Shown: positions 1 through 12,187 of the stretch, piece after piece
Numbering within the stretch: the first letter of the stretch is position 1
How the letters are laid out: each line of letters starts with the position of its first letter
Origin: Pteria penguin
Taxonomy: Eukaryota > Mollusca > Bivalvia > Pterioida > Pteriidae
Reading direction: 5' to 3'
Assembly (NCBI GenBank): GCA_035048485.1
Contig: CM068584.1
Location: forward strand, 63,656,420 to 63,720,419
Length of the DNA stretch: 64,000 nucleotides
Program-made: the position numbers and the translations under genes
The notes under the pieces: generated by a model
The model's input: the letters and a program-made list of their open reading frames with translations, nothing else
Databases searched by the model: none
Told to the model about the DNA's origin: nothing

Positions 1-366
1 GTTTGTTTGTTTGTTTTTTTTTTTTTTTGTGGGGGGGGGGTATGTATTTATTCGCTATTTGCAGTTTTTAAACCATTTAATTATTCATTGTTTGTTTATC
101 AAATCTAATGCTTAATTAATAAGCACAAGTTTTTAACATATTTACTATATACAACATTCTAAATATTGCGATAAAAACCATGCATTTATGAGGGCAGATT
201 GATTTGTTGTGAGCCTCGAATTGACAGAGGTACGCAGGGATGCTCTTTTTAAGTCTTACTATTCCCTGACAATATAATGCCGTGTACCCGAGGACTAGTC
301 TCATTTGGTCAGTTGACGTCGACGAGGTAGCACTCTAAAGTAAACAAAACAAGTGGCTTTTGCAAA
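1..366. other. Left edge without a recognised gene; GTTT/T/G low complexity and a CRE-like site
   Basis: The first 40 bases are a (GTTT)n, poly-T and poly-G tract. The remainder is AT-rich with no exon I can support. At 314-321 the sequence TGACGTCG sits inside the near-palindrome GTTGACGTCGAC, which resembles a cAMP-response element. It lies about 45 bases before a possible first coding exon, so it could be promoter sequence. That is inference only. Confidence 0.3.
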
Positions 367-423
367 ATGGACAAAATTGGTGAACAGAAGAATCTGACAA
401 AGCTGTATGACAAAACATGGCGA
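367..423 (+). CDS. Possible first coding exon, unknown protein
   Basis: An ATG at 367 opens 19 codons ending in KLYDKTWR, immediately followed by the strong splice donor GTAAGTAT at 424. The donor leaves the frame in phase 0. The peptide is charged and not low complexity, unlike most short open frames nearby. I do not recognise the family. A candidate partner exon lies at 1154-1264. A gene starting here would need further exons that I cannot identify in the following repeat-rich 25 kb, so it may be a dead gene start or a lone exon. Initiation-site choice rests only on the first ATG after a stop-containing AT-rich stretch. Confidence 0.3.
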
Positions 424-589
424 GTAAGTATATTGCAATAGTACTTAGCATATTAGATTTATGGTCCAGAAATCAAATAGTTGACGAACGCCAGCCCGAC
501 CACCTAACATCAAACTAAGAGCCAAGTTTTGTAACTCGGCTAATAAGAACATCTACTTTGGAACTTAATTGAACTACGAAAAGGGACTG

Positions 590-840
590 AGAGTGAAATC
601 AGGTGCCCGGGGAGAGTAAACATTGGTATAGGTGTCAAATAATGTGTTGATGATGTTCAGTATAAATCTCAACTCAACATATCATTCAAAATTCTGGATA
701 ATTTTTATTATGAGATGTAAAATTGTATAAAATAACCTCGTATCGATCATGCAACCTCCACAGTCACAGTATTAGTTTACCACTTCAACCTCATTGCCCG
801 AGCAATATATAGCCTTAGGATGAAACGCATTGTAATTTGA
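590..840 (-). repeat. Fragment of the Penelope-like element 3' region
   Basis: The stretch from 590 matches 16,310-16,690 in order: a shared 'aggtgcccggggagagt' word, then 'gtgtcaaat', 'atatcattca/ta', 'tctggataa', 'ctcgta', and finally 'cattataatttga'-like sequence near 840. The 16-kb copy is the downstream part of a Penelope-like retroelement read on the minus strand, so this is a detached, diverged 3' fragment of the same family. No RT motif survives here. Confidence 0.5.
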
Positions 841-1153
841 TCTCTAACACTAAATCATAAGGTATATATGGTCTATATTTATTAACGTATTAACCAAGAG
901 ATAGATATACCAGGCGTTGACACAATAGTCATCACGTAAAGGGGAAGTTTGAGATGCTAAAGTTTAAATTGTGTTCAGGTGAACAAATGTCGTATGTAAA
1001 CATGATATCCTGATATGAAAATAAATTGTTGCTCTTTCAATTACACTCATTATCTACTGGATATGACGTGCATACTACCATTTGCTGATAAATAAGATAC
1101 TGATATTCACCCTTTCGAAATGTAATTTTCAACAATCCTGTCAAACTATAAAG

Positions 1154-1264
1154 GTTTACAACGAAAACATCCCACCCCTGCCCCTACGACTTTTCCGAAA
1201 ATGTCCCGAAGTGAGTTTTACTAAAGTTCGTCAGCCAAAACGTAGACGTAAACTTTCCGGCTAA
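1154..1264 (+). CDS. Possible second exon, proline- then arginine/lysine-rich, unknown
   Basis: In phase 0 after an AG at 1152-1153, the frame reads NIPPLPLRLFRKCPE and then either splices at a GTGAGT donor after 1210 or runs on to VRQPKRRRKLSG and a stop at 1262-1264. The basic tail looks like a nuclear localisation signal. The acceptor is weak, with few pyrimidines. It joins in frame to the 367-423 exon, because both ends are phase 0. The product is unknown and this could be a chance open frame. Confidence 0.22.
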   Translation, partial: VYNENIPPLPLRLFRKCPEVSFTKVRQPKRRRKLSG

Positions 1265-4164
1265 ATTTACGTCAATTGTATTTTTCTTGAAGTCTATGTT
1301 CACACGTAATTACATATATCAACGTTGTAAAAGGGGTATGTTAGGTTATGAACTCTTAAGTATGGTGACAAATTTTTCTTAGCAAAATTTACCCTTGATC
1401 TGCGCGTTGATACCGTGTCAAAAGTAGGTGTGTACTGAAGATCTATCGACACGTATGGTGATTCAAGGCACCCCTAACATTTTCGTGATATTGTTGGTAA
1501 ATCAGAAACCTTTTTTCTTGTAACCACCCCCCCCCCCCCCAAAAAAAATAGAAAAAAGAAAATGGGAACGCCCTCTCTTTTCATTTTTTTTTTTCCGAAT
1601 TCACGAACTTTTAACGATAATAGTTATAGTAGATACTGTTACTTTGTCCCCGGGTTAAAATTGCTAAATGCTATAGTGTGCCAACGGATGAACGTCGGAC
1701 ATGGTATTATAGCCACAATGAATTGCCAAAATACAAAACCAAACTAGTGAATTCGTTGCAAAGATCGAAATCAATTTTAATGTATCAAGTAGATGTTGTC
1801 ACTATGCACGTGAAATAATTTGGAGGTAGCATAAATTGTATGCTAAATGTAAAATTCTTGTGTGTGGTAAATTACGTCAAAGTACGTCATGCTGGGTCAT
1901 AGCATAAATGCATACCCATATGCATTAAAGTTACACAAAATCACGATTTGAATGCGAATTTTTGCAATTATGCAGTAAATATTATATGGACATCGATGGA
2001 ATCGGAAACAGGGCCGAAAAATGCGTTTTTACAATTTTTATACTATTCTGTATTTCAGACGACTAAGACTCATTCCATTTCTTGACGAGAATGTAAAAAA
2101 GGTCGAAATTCCCATTGTCCCTGACATGATTAATGAATATGACTATTCAAAATAAATTTTAATGATGTTGATCTCGCTGAGCGACATCGTGTCATGAAAT
2201 GTACCTAGCTATGAAGAAAGGGGAATGTGAGAACGGGAAAATGTGAAGTAAGATACCAGTACTTTGTAAACCATGAAGGCATTTTCATAGACTCCAACAT
2301 ACCCCCCCCCCCCCCTTTCCAAATCCCTTCACTGCCATTACAGTATTAGTTGATTCTTTATTTCATATTAATAACAATTATATTAAAAAGCACCCAAAGG
2401 TTCGTTCTGCTTTGAATAGGAATTCTTGTATTTGACATACTTCAGACGGTAAACTCATTGAAAAAATATTTTTAATCCTCTATCACATCTTCCCGGTTCA
2501 AAGATACTCTGTTATGCAAAGTCAATTCACGAGTTATGTTTAGGTTTACGCCTCCCTGGGTGTCGTATGAAATTAAAAATATTTACATTTTTCATTCATT
2601 TCACTGAATACAATCAATTGAACTTGTCGTTGATTAGATCCTTGGAAACTAATTTTATTCATGGCAATCAATTATCAATTAATAATAATTGATCAATTAT
2701 GGCAATTAAGATTTCTGTACGTGTAATATTTAATCGTTCACACCATTTCATCTTTTAGAAGTCAAAGAAAGACAACTCCAATATCCTAAATCACTTTACA
2801 GCATCAGGACATGTAGTAATTGGCTAGAATTAAGTTTGAAAATGTAGTTTTATAGACTCTTTCGCGGTATGTAACTGAAAAAAAAGAAGACGAGGGAGAC
2901 AAAGAAATGTGAAGGAAGGAAAAATTGATTTATATAATGATAGGATAATGCAGATAGGATGACTGATGCTAAAGCATCAATTTGTTACATGATTTTCTTA
3001 ACAGTTGGGAGTTACAATTGATGTTAGACCTTAAATGCATACCAAAACGACAGGGAAATGTGTTTACGGCAAATGTGAAACAAAATATCATCATGTAAGG
3101 AACAATCACGTTGACTGTAGTTTTGTTATTGTTTCCTTCTTCGCATACAGCCATTCTTCTTTCCATTAATTGATTTGATTTTCATACGAACTTCATGAAT
3201 TTATACCACATATATAACAATTAAACAATTATAACAATTAAATTTTGATCAACAAATTGTTTAAATTATGTGGTCTGAAATTTTGATTTTAATTCTAATA
3301 TACTGAGATTTAATTACGTTGACTTCACCTTTTTCAAACAAAGAAGTCATTTTCATTGCTTCACCCTTTTCACGCGAAGATATTTATATAAAGGCCACAA
3401 TGAAAGGGCCCTGAAATGCAGAAAATTGACAGCTATCACAAAGCTGGTGTGGCTTAAAACCAATATTTTCATAGTATGTTTGAATATATCAGAGATAGAA
3501 AGAAAAGTTATGGAGTCAAATGAGAATTAACAAGAGAGAAAGGGGGAAAACAAAATATATAAGAATAATGTTTTCAATCATGTCAACACTTTTAAAGATT
3601 TTTTTTTGTCAGTCTCTTATACACATTACACTAAAAGGCATTTATGTCTGCCGATCTATATTTGTGACTTTAATGTAGGAACTACATATATCAAGAAATT
3701 ATATTACAGATAATCTTGTACTTTTCTCTTTCATCGTATTAAGAATGCACTTCTTCCTGGAATAAGCTTTAAATAAACGTTACTTCCTTTTTTGGCTTTC
3801 ACCAATGTCGCATAAATAATATCCATATACAGCGGCGGAATCAGAATTTCTCCAAAAAAAAAAAAAAAAAAGAAAGAAACAGAGGAAATGAAAGAGGGGG
3901 ATGGAGTGGAGACTTAGATGTAAAAGTATTGGACAAAATACTCTCGCGAATCCGAAAGTTTTAAGGCAAAATGTCCCCCACAACTCTAAACCGCCACCAG
4001 TATTTCATAACATTGACATAAAGCGTTTAGATTAGTCGGTAATATATGGTGAAAATGATTACTGTAATAGTAATCATCCAATGGGATCAGCTATGACAAC
4101 GAACTGCCTCCCTTTTAAAAATCATCTTTCTCCATCATTAACGGTTTTGTTTAACCTTTTTTAT

Positions 4165-4293
4165 ATGTGCAATTATATCGCGGCATGGATGCAGGAGGTA
4201 ACCAACCTCTTAGACATAGCGGCGCATCCCGGGAATCGAACACCTGATCAGCGCCACAAGCCAAGCACTTAACCACTACACCAAGACTGCCCC
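4165..4293 (-). mobile_element. tRNA-derived SINE, family 2 (partial)
   Basis: Read on the minus strand it begins 'ggggcagtcttggtgtagtg' (A-box-like) and has a B-box-like 'ggtgttcgattcccggg' some 40 bases later. A family-specific body 'gaggttggttacctcctgc' follows. The same layout occurs at 16,747-16,912, 48,944-49,114 and 54,138-54,255. The 3' tail is degraded here. Confidence 0.7.
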
Positions 4294-4559
4294 TAAAATT
4301 TATATCTCTGCCGTTGGTCAGCTCGGTCCATGGATTTGTCAACTTTAGCCATCGCTGAACAACTAAAACCGTTAGGTTTTTTTTTGTTTTTTTTTTTTTT
4401 GGTTTTTTTGAGGGGGGGGGCATTGAAAATCAAACATATACAATTATGATTACATTTTATTATGTAACTTTTCAAGACAAAAAAGGTAACTCTTATCTCC
4501 GTAAACTTTATTTATTCTTCGGTACTACATATTATAGCTACATAGGTTTAATAGATTTT

Positions 4560-4795
4560 GATAGAACACCACGAATATTTCACGTATATGGTGACGGCAT
4601 CTGCTTGATGCGGGGAAAAGAAATATTGACCTTTAGGGATTTCTAACGTGCCATGCGTACCACAACACGGGGCCTCGGTTGTTACTGTCCCATATCCGAA
4701 ACACAGGAAACCGGCATTGTCAGAGCAGGACTAGAACCCCGGCCTCCCCCGATCAGGAGGCGAGCGCGATACCACTAGGCCACACCGATTTTAGC
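4560..4795 (-). mobile_element. tRNA-derived SINE, family 1
   Basis: On the minus strand the head 'gtggcctagtggtatcgcgc' is A-box-like, and 'ggttctagtcctgctctgac' is B-box-like. The tail carries the family word 'caccatatacgtgaaatatt' near 4567-4595. It is the same family as 11,940-12,187, 45,030-45,300 and the intact 58,557-58,823 copy. Confidence 0.75.
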
Positions 4796-5729
4796 TACAT
4801 CAGAATTTATGTTAACATTATTCTTTTTAAATAAAACAAAATCCTATTTTCCTTAAATACTCATCAATAATTTTCAATATTCTTTCGAACAATTGACTTT
4901 TAGCCGCATACACTGTACTCCTCGATGTGTACGTTTTTCCTTCGAAACAGCCTCATCAGATGTCACATAAAGCGACTTTGCATTAGTTATCTTTTTTCTT
5001 TATGATATAGAGTATGCCTGGTATGAATTGGTCATTAAAGCCAATCTCTTTGCAAATAGGATTACTGCATTTCTGCAGTAGTATTATGGAATCACGTAAA
5101 AGACGCAGCTCACACAATACTTTAATTCGAAAGGGAAAGAAAGGTAGGTCCATCATGATACGTCATTACACTATGGTAAACAAAGTTAAGTTCTCAGTGG
5201 AAGAGGTAATGAATAAATATCTGTTAATTTCCATTGTGTAGATAGAATTCATATTTGAATGTTGGACTAAAGGAAGGAACCACTTGTTAGCCCACATTTA
5301 AGTTGACACCCTAATTAAGTACCCTAGGACAGTGCCTGTGGTTGACATATTCAGTGTATAATATTAATACAGAACATTGGATTTGCAATTTTTCCAGAGA
5401 CAAGAAAATGTATGGTTTCCACTTTACTTTGTACACTTCATATCACCTTACTGTGTCCGAGGTGAGGTGCGTTTCCTGTAGTAAAGAAAAGCATGAGTCG
5501 ATTCCATCTATTGTTGATACCATTGTCATACCCACAGAGGATTTGTGGGCCTGTTGTTTAAATCATTATTCAAGGAAACGTTTTACAGAACTATTTTTTC
5601 CATTTTTTAAAGTTTGACTCCATACTCTTTGTATTACAATAAAACGATGATAGCTTTTTCATCCCCGTCCATTTCTGGAACTGCGTCTTGAAACTGACGG
5701 TTAAAGGTATGTACTGAATCACGCTTGGG

Positions 5730-5845
5730 ATCTCGGTTTTTACTCTCTTCCGAAAGATAGAACACCGGTATGCCCACGGCGGGAACGAACCCATGCCCAT
5801 TCAGTCACATGCTGAGGAGCTTATCCACTGGGTCACACCTGCTTA
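5730..5845 (-). mobile_element. tRNA-derived SINE, family 1 (head only)
   Basis: This minus-strand copy retains the tRNA-like head ('gtgacccagtggataagctc', B-box-like 'gggttcgttcccgcc') and the first part of the body ('accggtgttct'-like, then 'aaaaaccgaga'). The tail is missing, so it is truncated or eroded. Confidence 0.65.
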
Positions 5846-6799
5846 AGAGACATGTTAAAACACAGGATGTTTCATGATAAATTCCAACATTAAACCATGA
5901 CCTTACATTTTGAAACGGATTATACTCAAAAGATGAAATTGCATTTGCGGCTATATATATTGCATCTTTTGAAGTTAAATTGATGAAAAAAAAGTTTTGT
6001 TCAATTAATTAATGCGAATAGATTTTATTTGCATTTTAGTTGCTTAAGGGGGTGCAGTGTTGGTACTTGAATTCACTGAATCCGAAATATTTCGTTATGT
6101 TGATAAAAAGTACAAAAAGATTGCAGATTGCAGCAACGATCTACATCGAAGATTTTCGGATCGGCAAATGTCGATACCGCATGTTATATAGAAAATTTAT
6201 ATAAAACACAAAAATATCAAGTGAACGACAATGCAATAATTGATCTTATAATGTGGCACAATATTGGTAAATGTTTAGGAACGATTACTTCCGTCACAAC
6301 GAGATGCTTACCGCTTTAGTTGTGTAATGGGAATGACTGTTGAATCGTGTTTAAAAGCTATTTATAGACAATAGTGGAGATTACAAGTGTTGACACTAAT
6401 AATACCTATACATAATGGTGAAGTGTTTCAATAAACAACCAAGGATGAGTTCCGGTGTCGATCTACGGAACTCAGGATTTACTGTCCACGCTACCGAGTG
6501 AGCTAAAGAGACGCTGCAGTAGCCGTCTTAAACCCGCTACACACTTGAATAAAAAAAACCTCGTATGTTTGAACTTCTGTCTGCTGATTCTTATTTAGTT
6601 CGCAAAGGAGTTTATTGTTGAATTTGTTGAATTGTCCCACTCTTTTCAGGAAAGTTTTATAGCTGGCATCATGGAGCCGAGTTCTAAGAAGCTCTGTTTG
6701 TTCAATGCGTTTTGGATGACATCAGCCTTGTGTAGATTGAACTTAAGGCATAATTGTAGCAATTGTTTAGAATAATTGTGTAGGATTTAATGCAAACGT

Positions 6800-7445
6800 T
6801 AAAATTTAAATAAAAAATTAATAATACATTATCAAATTCATACTTAAGAAGCAATATATAAAGCGATGGTGCACGTGTACGGTGGAATGTGAAATTTGAT
6901 ACCATCACTCTGAGTGGAAATCACAATAACCGTGTTAATATGATGACTTCCTCCCTTCAAATCCTTTCACATCTTATCTCCTTATGTGTTATTTCAGTAT
7001 GAACTCTATATCGAATAGCATTATCATGTTGGACTAAAATGATACATTTAAAGGAGTGTACTCACCATGTGACGGAGCCTCGGCAGAGAAGGAATATGTT
7101 TTGAATTATCTTTCGATGAATTATATTTACTAAAATCAATAAACAATAGAATGAAGCATGGAATTTCGTTTTCCATATAGATTTATTTATTTGCTTGTGC
7201 ATCGAGTTTTATCGAAGTTATCGAATTTTAATCTACATATATTGTTCTTTTTCTATACTTAGTCTTTATTTTTGTTCAATCTATAAATGCTAATAAATAG
7301 ATATATATGTTGAGGAGGGGTGCTTTAATAGACCATTTTCGAGTCACAGAATCTAAGTTATAAACCCATATTTTATTGAAGTTATATTTAGATATCCTTA
7401 GTTACTGGTTCATGCCAACTTCCGGCGTCCTCCGTTACGCTCCGT
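6800..7445 (+). repeat. Extra partial copy, near-identical to 12,720-13,333
   Basis: From about 6945 to 7445 the sequence is almost identical to 12,844-13,333, with only scattered substitutions and two short indels by eye. From 6800 to 6945 the match is weaker. The copy includes TTAA at 7324-7327 and about 118 bases of the left end of the TTAA-flanked element. It then breaks at 7445 into an older, more diverged member of the same segment ('ccacttcttatctcttta'-type sequence). Confidence 0.75.
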
Positions 7446-10442
7446 TCCCTTCACGTCAGTGGCTTTTCACCTTCATTCACTTTTTATCTCTTTATTTGTT
7501 TTTTTAGGTACGAATAGCATTTATTGTGCTGGAAATATAATGGTACATTTAGAGAGTTGTGCACACGATGTGAGACGGAGCTTCGGCAGTAAACACATTT
7601 CCCTATTACCTTGAAAATGTTCAGGTTAACTTTTAACCAACCCACCTCAGACGACGCACACAAAGACCGACAGACACACATGATTGATGATTCAAGAAAA
7701 ACCTGTATTTCGAGACAGGCGATGATGAACTGATGAAAGTAATAATGCCGTTAACATGATCAAACACAACATTCAATGCATACATGTAGCATAAAACAAA
7801 TGTAACACTAGATAACATTGAAATGAGAAGGGCTGTGTTGATTTCCTTAGATTCCTCATTATAGTTCAGAATTTCAACGAAATTGACTGACAAGTGTGTA
7901 ACACTGACCGTAAAAGTAAATAATGTCACCTACAACACTGAAGAAGTCATGCATTTTCTTTAGAAGTAGCATCACCAGGTACCACATAAAGCGATAGTAA
8001 ACTAGTTAACATTTTCCTTTATTAAAAGACATCATGAAATTAAAGTATGTGATACTTAGTTCTTGGTCAACTGGCTAGGCTACTGGATTGGTCACCTCGA
8101 TACCTAGCTTAGTACATACAATTATGACCATGTGAATTTGTGTAGGTATACTGTAAAATCGAATACGCAGTCTGGATTGCACTTTATTTTGTCCTTTATA
8201 AGACAAAGAAATGTAACTCTTGTTTACTTTTAGTCAAAGAAAATTTTATTATTATATGAATCTACAGTTACCTTTTCATTACTCTGTTCGAATTGTCTAT
8301 CAAATGTGTAACAGAGGCTGAAAAAATGAGATGGCCCATCGAGTCGCCGGCAAGAGGGGCCATAGTCCCATTGATCCTATTTGCTTTCCCGATCATTGCA
8401 GAGCAGACAAAGAATTTGGAGAGAACTTTAATTATCATCATTTCTTCGCCCCTTTTCACGCGTTTATTAATAAAACGAAAAGAGGTGATCCGAAGTTTAA
8501 TCAGACTGGAGAGGCGTATATAATAGAAAGGACCCTCAATAAGAATATTTACCACCATCCCCATCCTGGTATGACGTTCAAACAATAATTTCAAGTTATG
8601 TTTTAAAACAAATTGAATGAAGTTTGGGAGGCAAATGAAAAAGAACGAGAGATAAAGGGGGGGGGGGGGCGGAAACAAACGTAGCAGAGTAAAGTAATAT
8701 CAATAATTGTACAGATTTTCCCCAGCATTTTACAATCATTTTCGTCTTATCTATTAAAATTAGTGTTCCGTTCTCTTTCCACTTAGACGCATATATGTTT
8801 GCGAATGTGTATTTGTGAGTTTACAGTGGGTATGGAATTTATTAAAAATTTAAATTCGAAGAGAATTCCGGACTTCCGTTTTCAGTCGTATTCAGGATGC
8901 AGTTATTCTTCATTTCTGACTGGTTAACCGTCATAGCACAAATAATGTCCGTATACAGTGGCGGGTCAAGGATTTTCGGACAAGGGGGAAGAGGGAGGCA
9001 TATGTGAAAGTCAAGGGTTTGTCAAAACACTCTTGTCATTCGGGAGCCAAATCCGAAGTGTTTAATATATCTATACATGATTTGTATATTTGTGGCGAAC
9101 CCCCCCCCCCTCCCCTTTTTTTTTCTGCATAGCTATTAATATTTTATCACCTAGCCATGAAACTAATTATACTAATCGGAATCTGTATCTGTAAAAAAAT
9201 ATAGTGATAGTGACATTGGCTAAGCGATGACAGTGGCCTGCCTCTTTTCTATCATCTTTCTCTTCTCTTAACCTCTTTATTTACCGTTTATAAGGTGCTA
9301 TTGATACGATCAGACAGAGTTCTGTAATGATCACATGCAAGAATTGGAGGGAGAGACTTGATTTATATTGCGTTTGAACAGTGCTTAAATAGGTTCATGA
9401 CTGGCAAGATTTAGAAAGTAGCAGCCAGAGTCAATATTTTGAAATCATTATTTTAGTGCATAACACTGACAGCGATAAACAAATACTCTGCTGTTACGTT
9501 AAAAAATGGAAGAGACATTCATACATTCTGTTTTGCTGTATGAAGTGTCATTTGTGTATTAAGTCATGGAAAGGATTTATGTTACTTTATTCTCTGCAGT
9601 TGGTCTATTAGGCCGATTGTTCGACGAAATCCGTCGCTTAGCAACTAAGGCCATTAGATTCTGCAGGGACATTATTAATCAAATACGCAATTATCATTAC
9701 ATTTATTTTGTACCTTTTCAAGGCAAAGAAAGATAACTCTTATCTGCTTGATCGTAAACGTCGTATATTCTATGCTACTCAATCTTTTAATTCCTTTTTA
9801 TGAGGTTTACCTTACTCTTTTTGTAGAAAAACTAAATTGTATTTTCTTAAATCCTCTACAATAATTTCCAAGTTAAACGAAAACGACTGTTAAACGCATA
9901 AAACTGACAGCGATACACATATATACTCTTTAATATAAATAAATATACATACCGTATATAAGTATCCATTTGAAAGAGCCTCATCATATGTCGAAATTAG
10001 TTACCTCTGTCTTTTTATAAAGTATACTATTATAAATAGAATTGATTTATAGAATGTACTAATGGTCATCAGGTTGACCAGTGTATTAGTCATCAAGACC
10101 AATACCTTAGCAAATAAGGTCACTAAATTTTCTGTGGTTGTAATATGAAATCAAGTAAATAATGCAGATCACACTTTATTTTAATTCTTTACAAAAAGAC
10201 GTAACTAGTGTCACATGACAATGGCACTAACAACAATGTACTACAGTGGGCAATCGCCGACCCCTGAAATTCAGTGGTGGAACCAGGTGTCCGGGAGCAT
10301 ACAAGGACAAACAAGAGCAACGCCTACCGTTGCATATTACACCCGTCGCTTACTTTGGACGGGATCAATGTGAACGTATGTTTTTAATACCCCCAAACAT
10401 GGATCTTTTTAGTAATACTTTTATGAAATACTGAAATTAAAA

Positions 10443-11876
10443 AAGAGGGATCCAAGTCCCATAACTCAACAAAATGGAATTTGCTCAAAACTCAAAGGTG
10501 GTTTCCCCTACACTATTTAAGCATTCTGTATAAGTTTCATGAAAAACAACTGAGGTTTACTTGAGTGATCACGTTATACAGTATCTCCATAGCATCTTAT
10601 CATAGTAAGGTTTTATTCACTTTGCATGATGTGACTTTGACCTTTGACCCATGACCTTGGGTCAAAGTCATGACACACCCTTGGGTCGTAACAATTCTGT
10701 GAAATACTATCGAAATCTATGCACAGGGGAAGAAGTTATGACCCGAACAAGGTTTTATTCACTTTGCATGTTGTGACCTTGACCTTTGACATTCAAGGTC
10801 ATAACACACCCTTGGGTGCCAAGTAACAATTCTGTGAAATATTATTAAAATCTATGCACAGGGGAAGAAGTTATGGCCCGAACAAGGTTTACTCACTTTG
10901 CATTATGTGACCTTGACCTTGGGTCCTAAGTAATTATTCTTTGAAATGTTATTGAAATCCATGCACAGATCAAGAAGAAATGGCCGGGACAAAGTTTTAC
11001 TTACTTTGCATGTTGGGACCTATGACCTTGAGTCAAAGCCTTGACACATCTTTGGGTCTTAAGTAACAATTCTATGAAATAATATTAAAATCCATGCACA
11101 GGGGAAGAAGTAATAGTCCGGACACGGTTTTACTCACTTTTGATTAACCATTACCTTTGACCTTGGGTGGAGGTCATGACACACATTTGGGTCCTAAGTA
11201 ACAATTCTGTGAAATATTATTTAAATCCATGCACAAGGCAAGAAGTAATCGACCGGAGAAGGTTTTACTCAATTTGCATGTTGTGACTCGACCTTTAATC
11301 AAGGTCATGACAAAGCCTTGGGTCCTAAGTAACAATTCTGTGAAATATTATTGACATCCATGCACAGTGGTAGAAGTTGTGGCCCGGACAAGGTTTTAAT
11401 CACTTTGCATGTTGTGACCTTGACCTTTGACATTGATTCAAAATCGTGATACACATTTGGGTCCTAAGTAACAATTCTGTGAAATATTATTTAAATCCAT
11501 GCCCAAGGCAAGAAGGAATGGCCCGGACAAGGTTTTACTCACTTTGCATGTTGTCACCCGATCTTTGGTCAAGGTCATGACAAAGCCTTGGGCCCTAAGT
11601 AACAATTCTGTAGATATTGTTGACATCCATGTACAGAGGAAGAAGTTATGGCCCGGACAATGTTTTACTCACTTTGCATGTTGTGAGCTTGACCTTTGAG
11701 CTATAACCTTAGGCCTAGGTCATGACACACCCGTGGGTCGTAAGGAACAATTCTGTGAAATATTATTGAAATCCATGTACAGGGGAAGAATTAAGAGCAC
11801 GGACAATCTTATCCCGGACGCCAGACGGGCAACGCCATAACATAATACGCCCTGTCTTAAGACGGGCGTATAAAAA
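10443..11876 (+). repeat. ~133-bp tandem array dense in nuclear-receptor half-sites, ending in a palindrome
   Basis: About nine units start with 'cactttgcatgttgtgacc' near 10,618, 10,758, 10,891, 11,000, 11,133, 11,268, 11,400, 11,538 and 11,668, so spacing is mostly 130-140 bases. Each holds 'gaccttgggtc', 'aaggtcatgac', 'taacaattctgtgaaatatt' and 'atccatgcacaggggaag'. TGACCT/AGGTCA half-sites recur, and TGACCTTTGACC forms a DR1-like pair. The array ends at a near-perfect palindrome, 11,845-11,871 (ATACGCCC...GGGCGTAT), followed by an A-run. This terminal hairpin suggests a non-autonomous mobile element, possibly Helitron-like. Confidence 0.8.
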
Positions 11877-11939
11877 GGTAAATCCATTTTATTCCATCAC
11901 GATATGCTTATCAAATTTAAGATCTGAATTAAAGAGGTA

Positions 11940-12187
11940 ATTGATTGATTATTGCTTTACGTCGTCACTCCACGACTGCTTCATGTATATGATGACAGCA
12001 TCTGTCTGATGCATTGCATACAAAATTTGAACTTTGCAACGGACCCACAAAAGCAGTGAGAGATCTTTTAGGCGACACGCCTACCATGACACAGAACCTC
12101 GGTTTTTCTCTCATACGAATGACAGAACACCGATGCACCAAGGACCGGAGTCGAACCCGGGACCTCTCACTGAGCCACACTGGCTTA
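11940..12187 (-). mobile_element. tRNA-derived SINE, family 1 (near full length)
   Basis: The minus-strand head at the right is 'aagccagtgtggctcagtga', followed by a B-box-like 'gggttcgactccggtcc'. The body has 'acagaaccgaggttctg'-type sequence, and the tail 'gtggagtgacgacgtaaagc' plus 'aatcaatcaatt' lies at the left end near 11,940. Possible short duplications (GGTAAT) flank it. Confidence 0.75.

Larger units (their letters stand above)
1750..6770 (+). repeat. Segment copy A of a three-copy, 5-6 kb duplicated block
   Basis: Colinear anchors link this copy to copies B and C on the same strand. Examples are 1756-1825 with 19,527-19,600 (the 'agatcgaaat' and 'gtagatgttgtcac' words), 2370-2460 with 20,370-20,450, and 3345-3410 with 8445-8540 and 22,365-22,445. 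Others are 4070-4150 with 9210-9290 and 22,745-22,830, 4300-4545 with 9595-9800, 5235-5400 with 12,225-12,320 and 23,435-23,570, 5640-5720 with 12,525-12,630 and 24,045-24,130, and 6655-6760 with 18,410-18,540 and 25,830-25,915. No open frame is conserved between copies, so the block does not look coding. Three SINE fragments lie inside it. Confidence 0.55.

Noticed and set aside
8268..8678. 136-codon minus-strand frame and overlapping plus-strand frames
   Set aside because: The homologous stretch in segment copy C (22,360-22,640) does not preserve any of these frames, so they are not coding.
10246..10434. 62-codon plus-strand frame MGNRRPLKFSGGTRCPG...
   Set aside because: No motif. It ends at the border of the tandem array and is not conserved in segment copies A or C.
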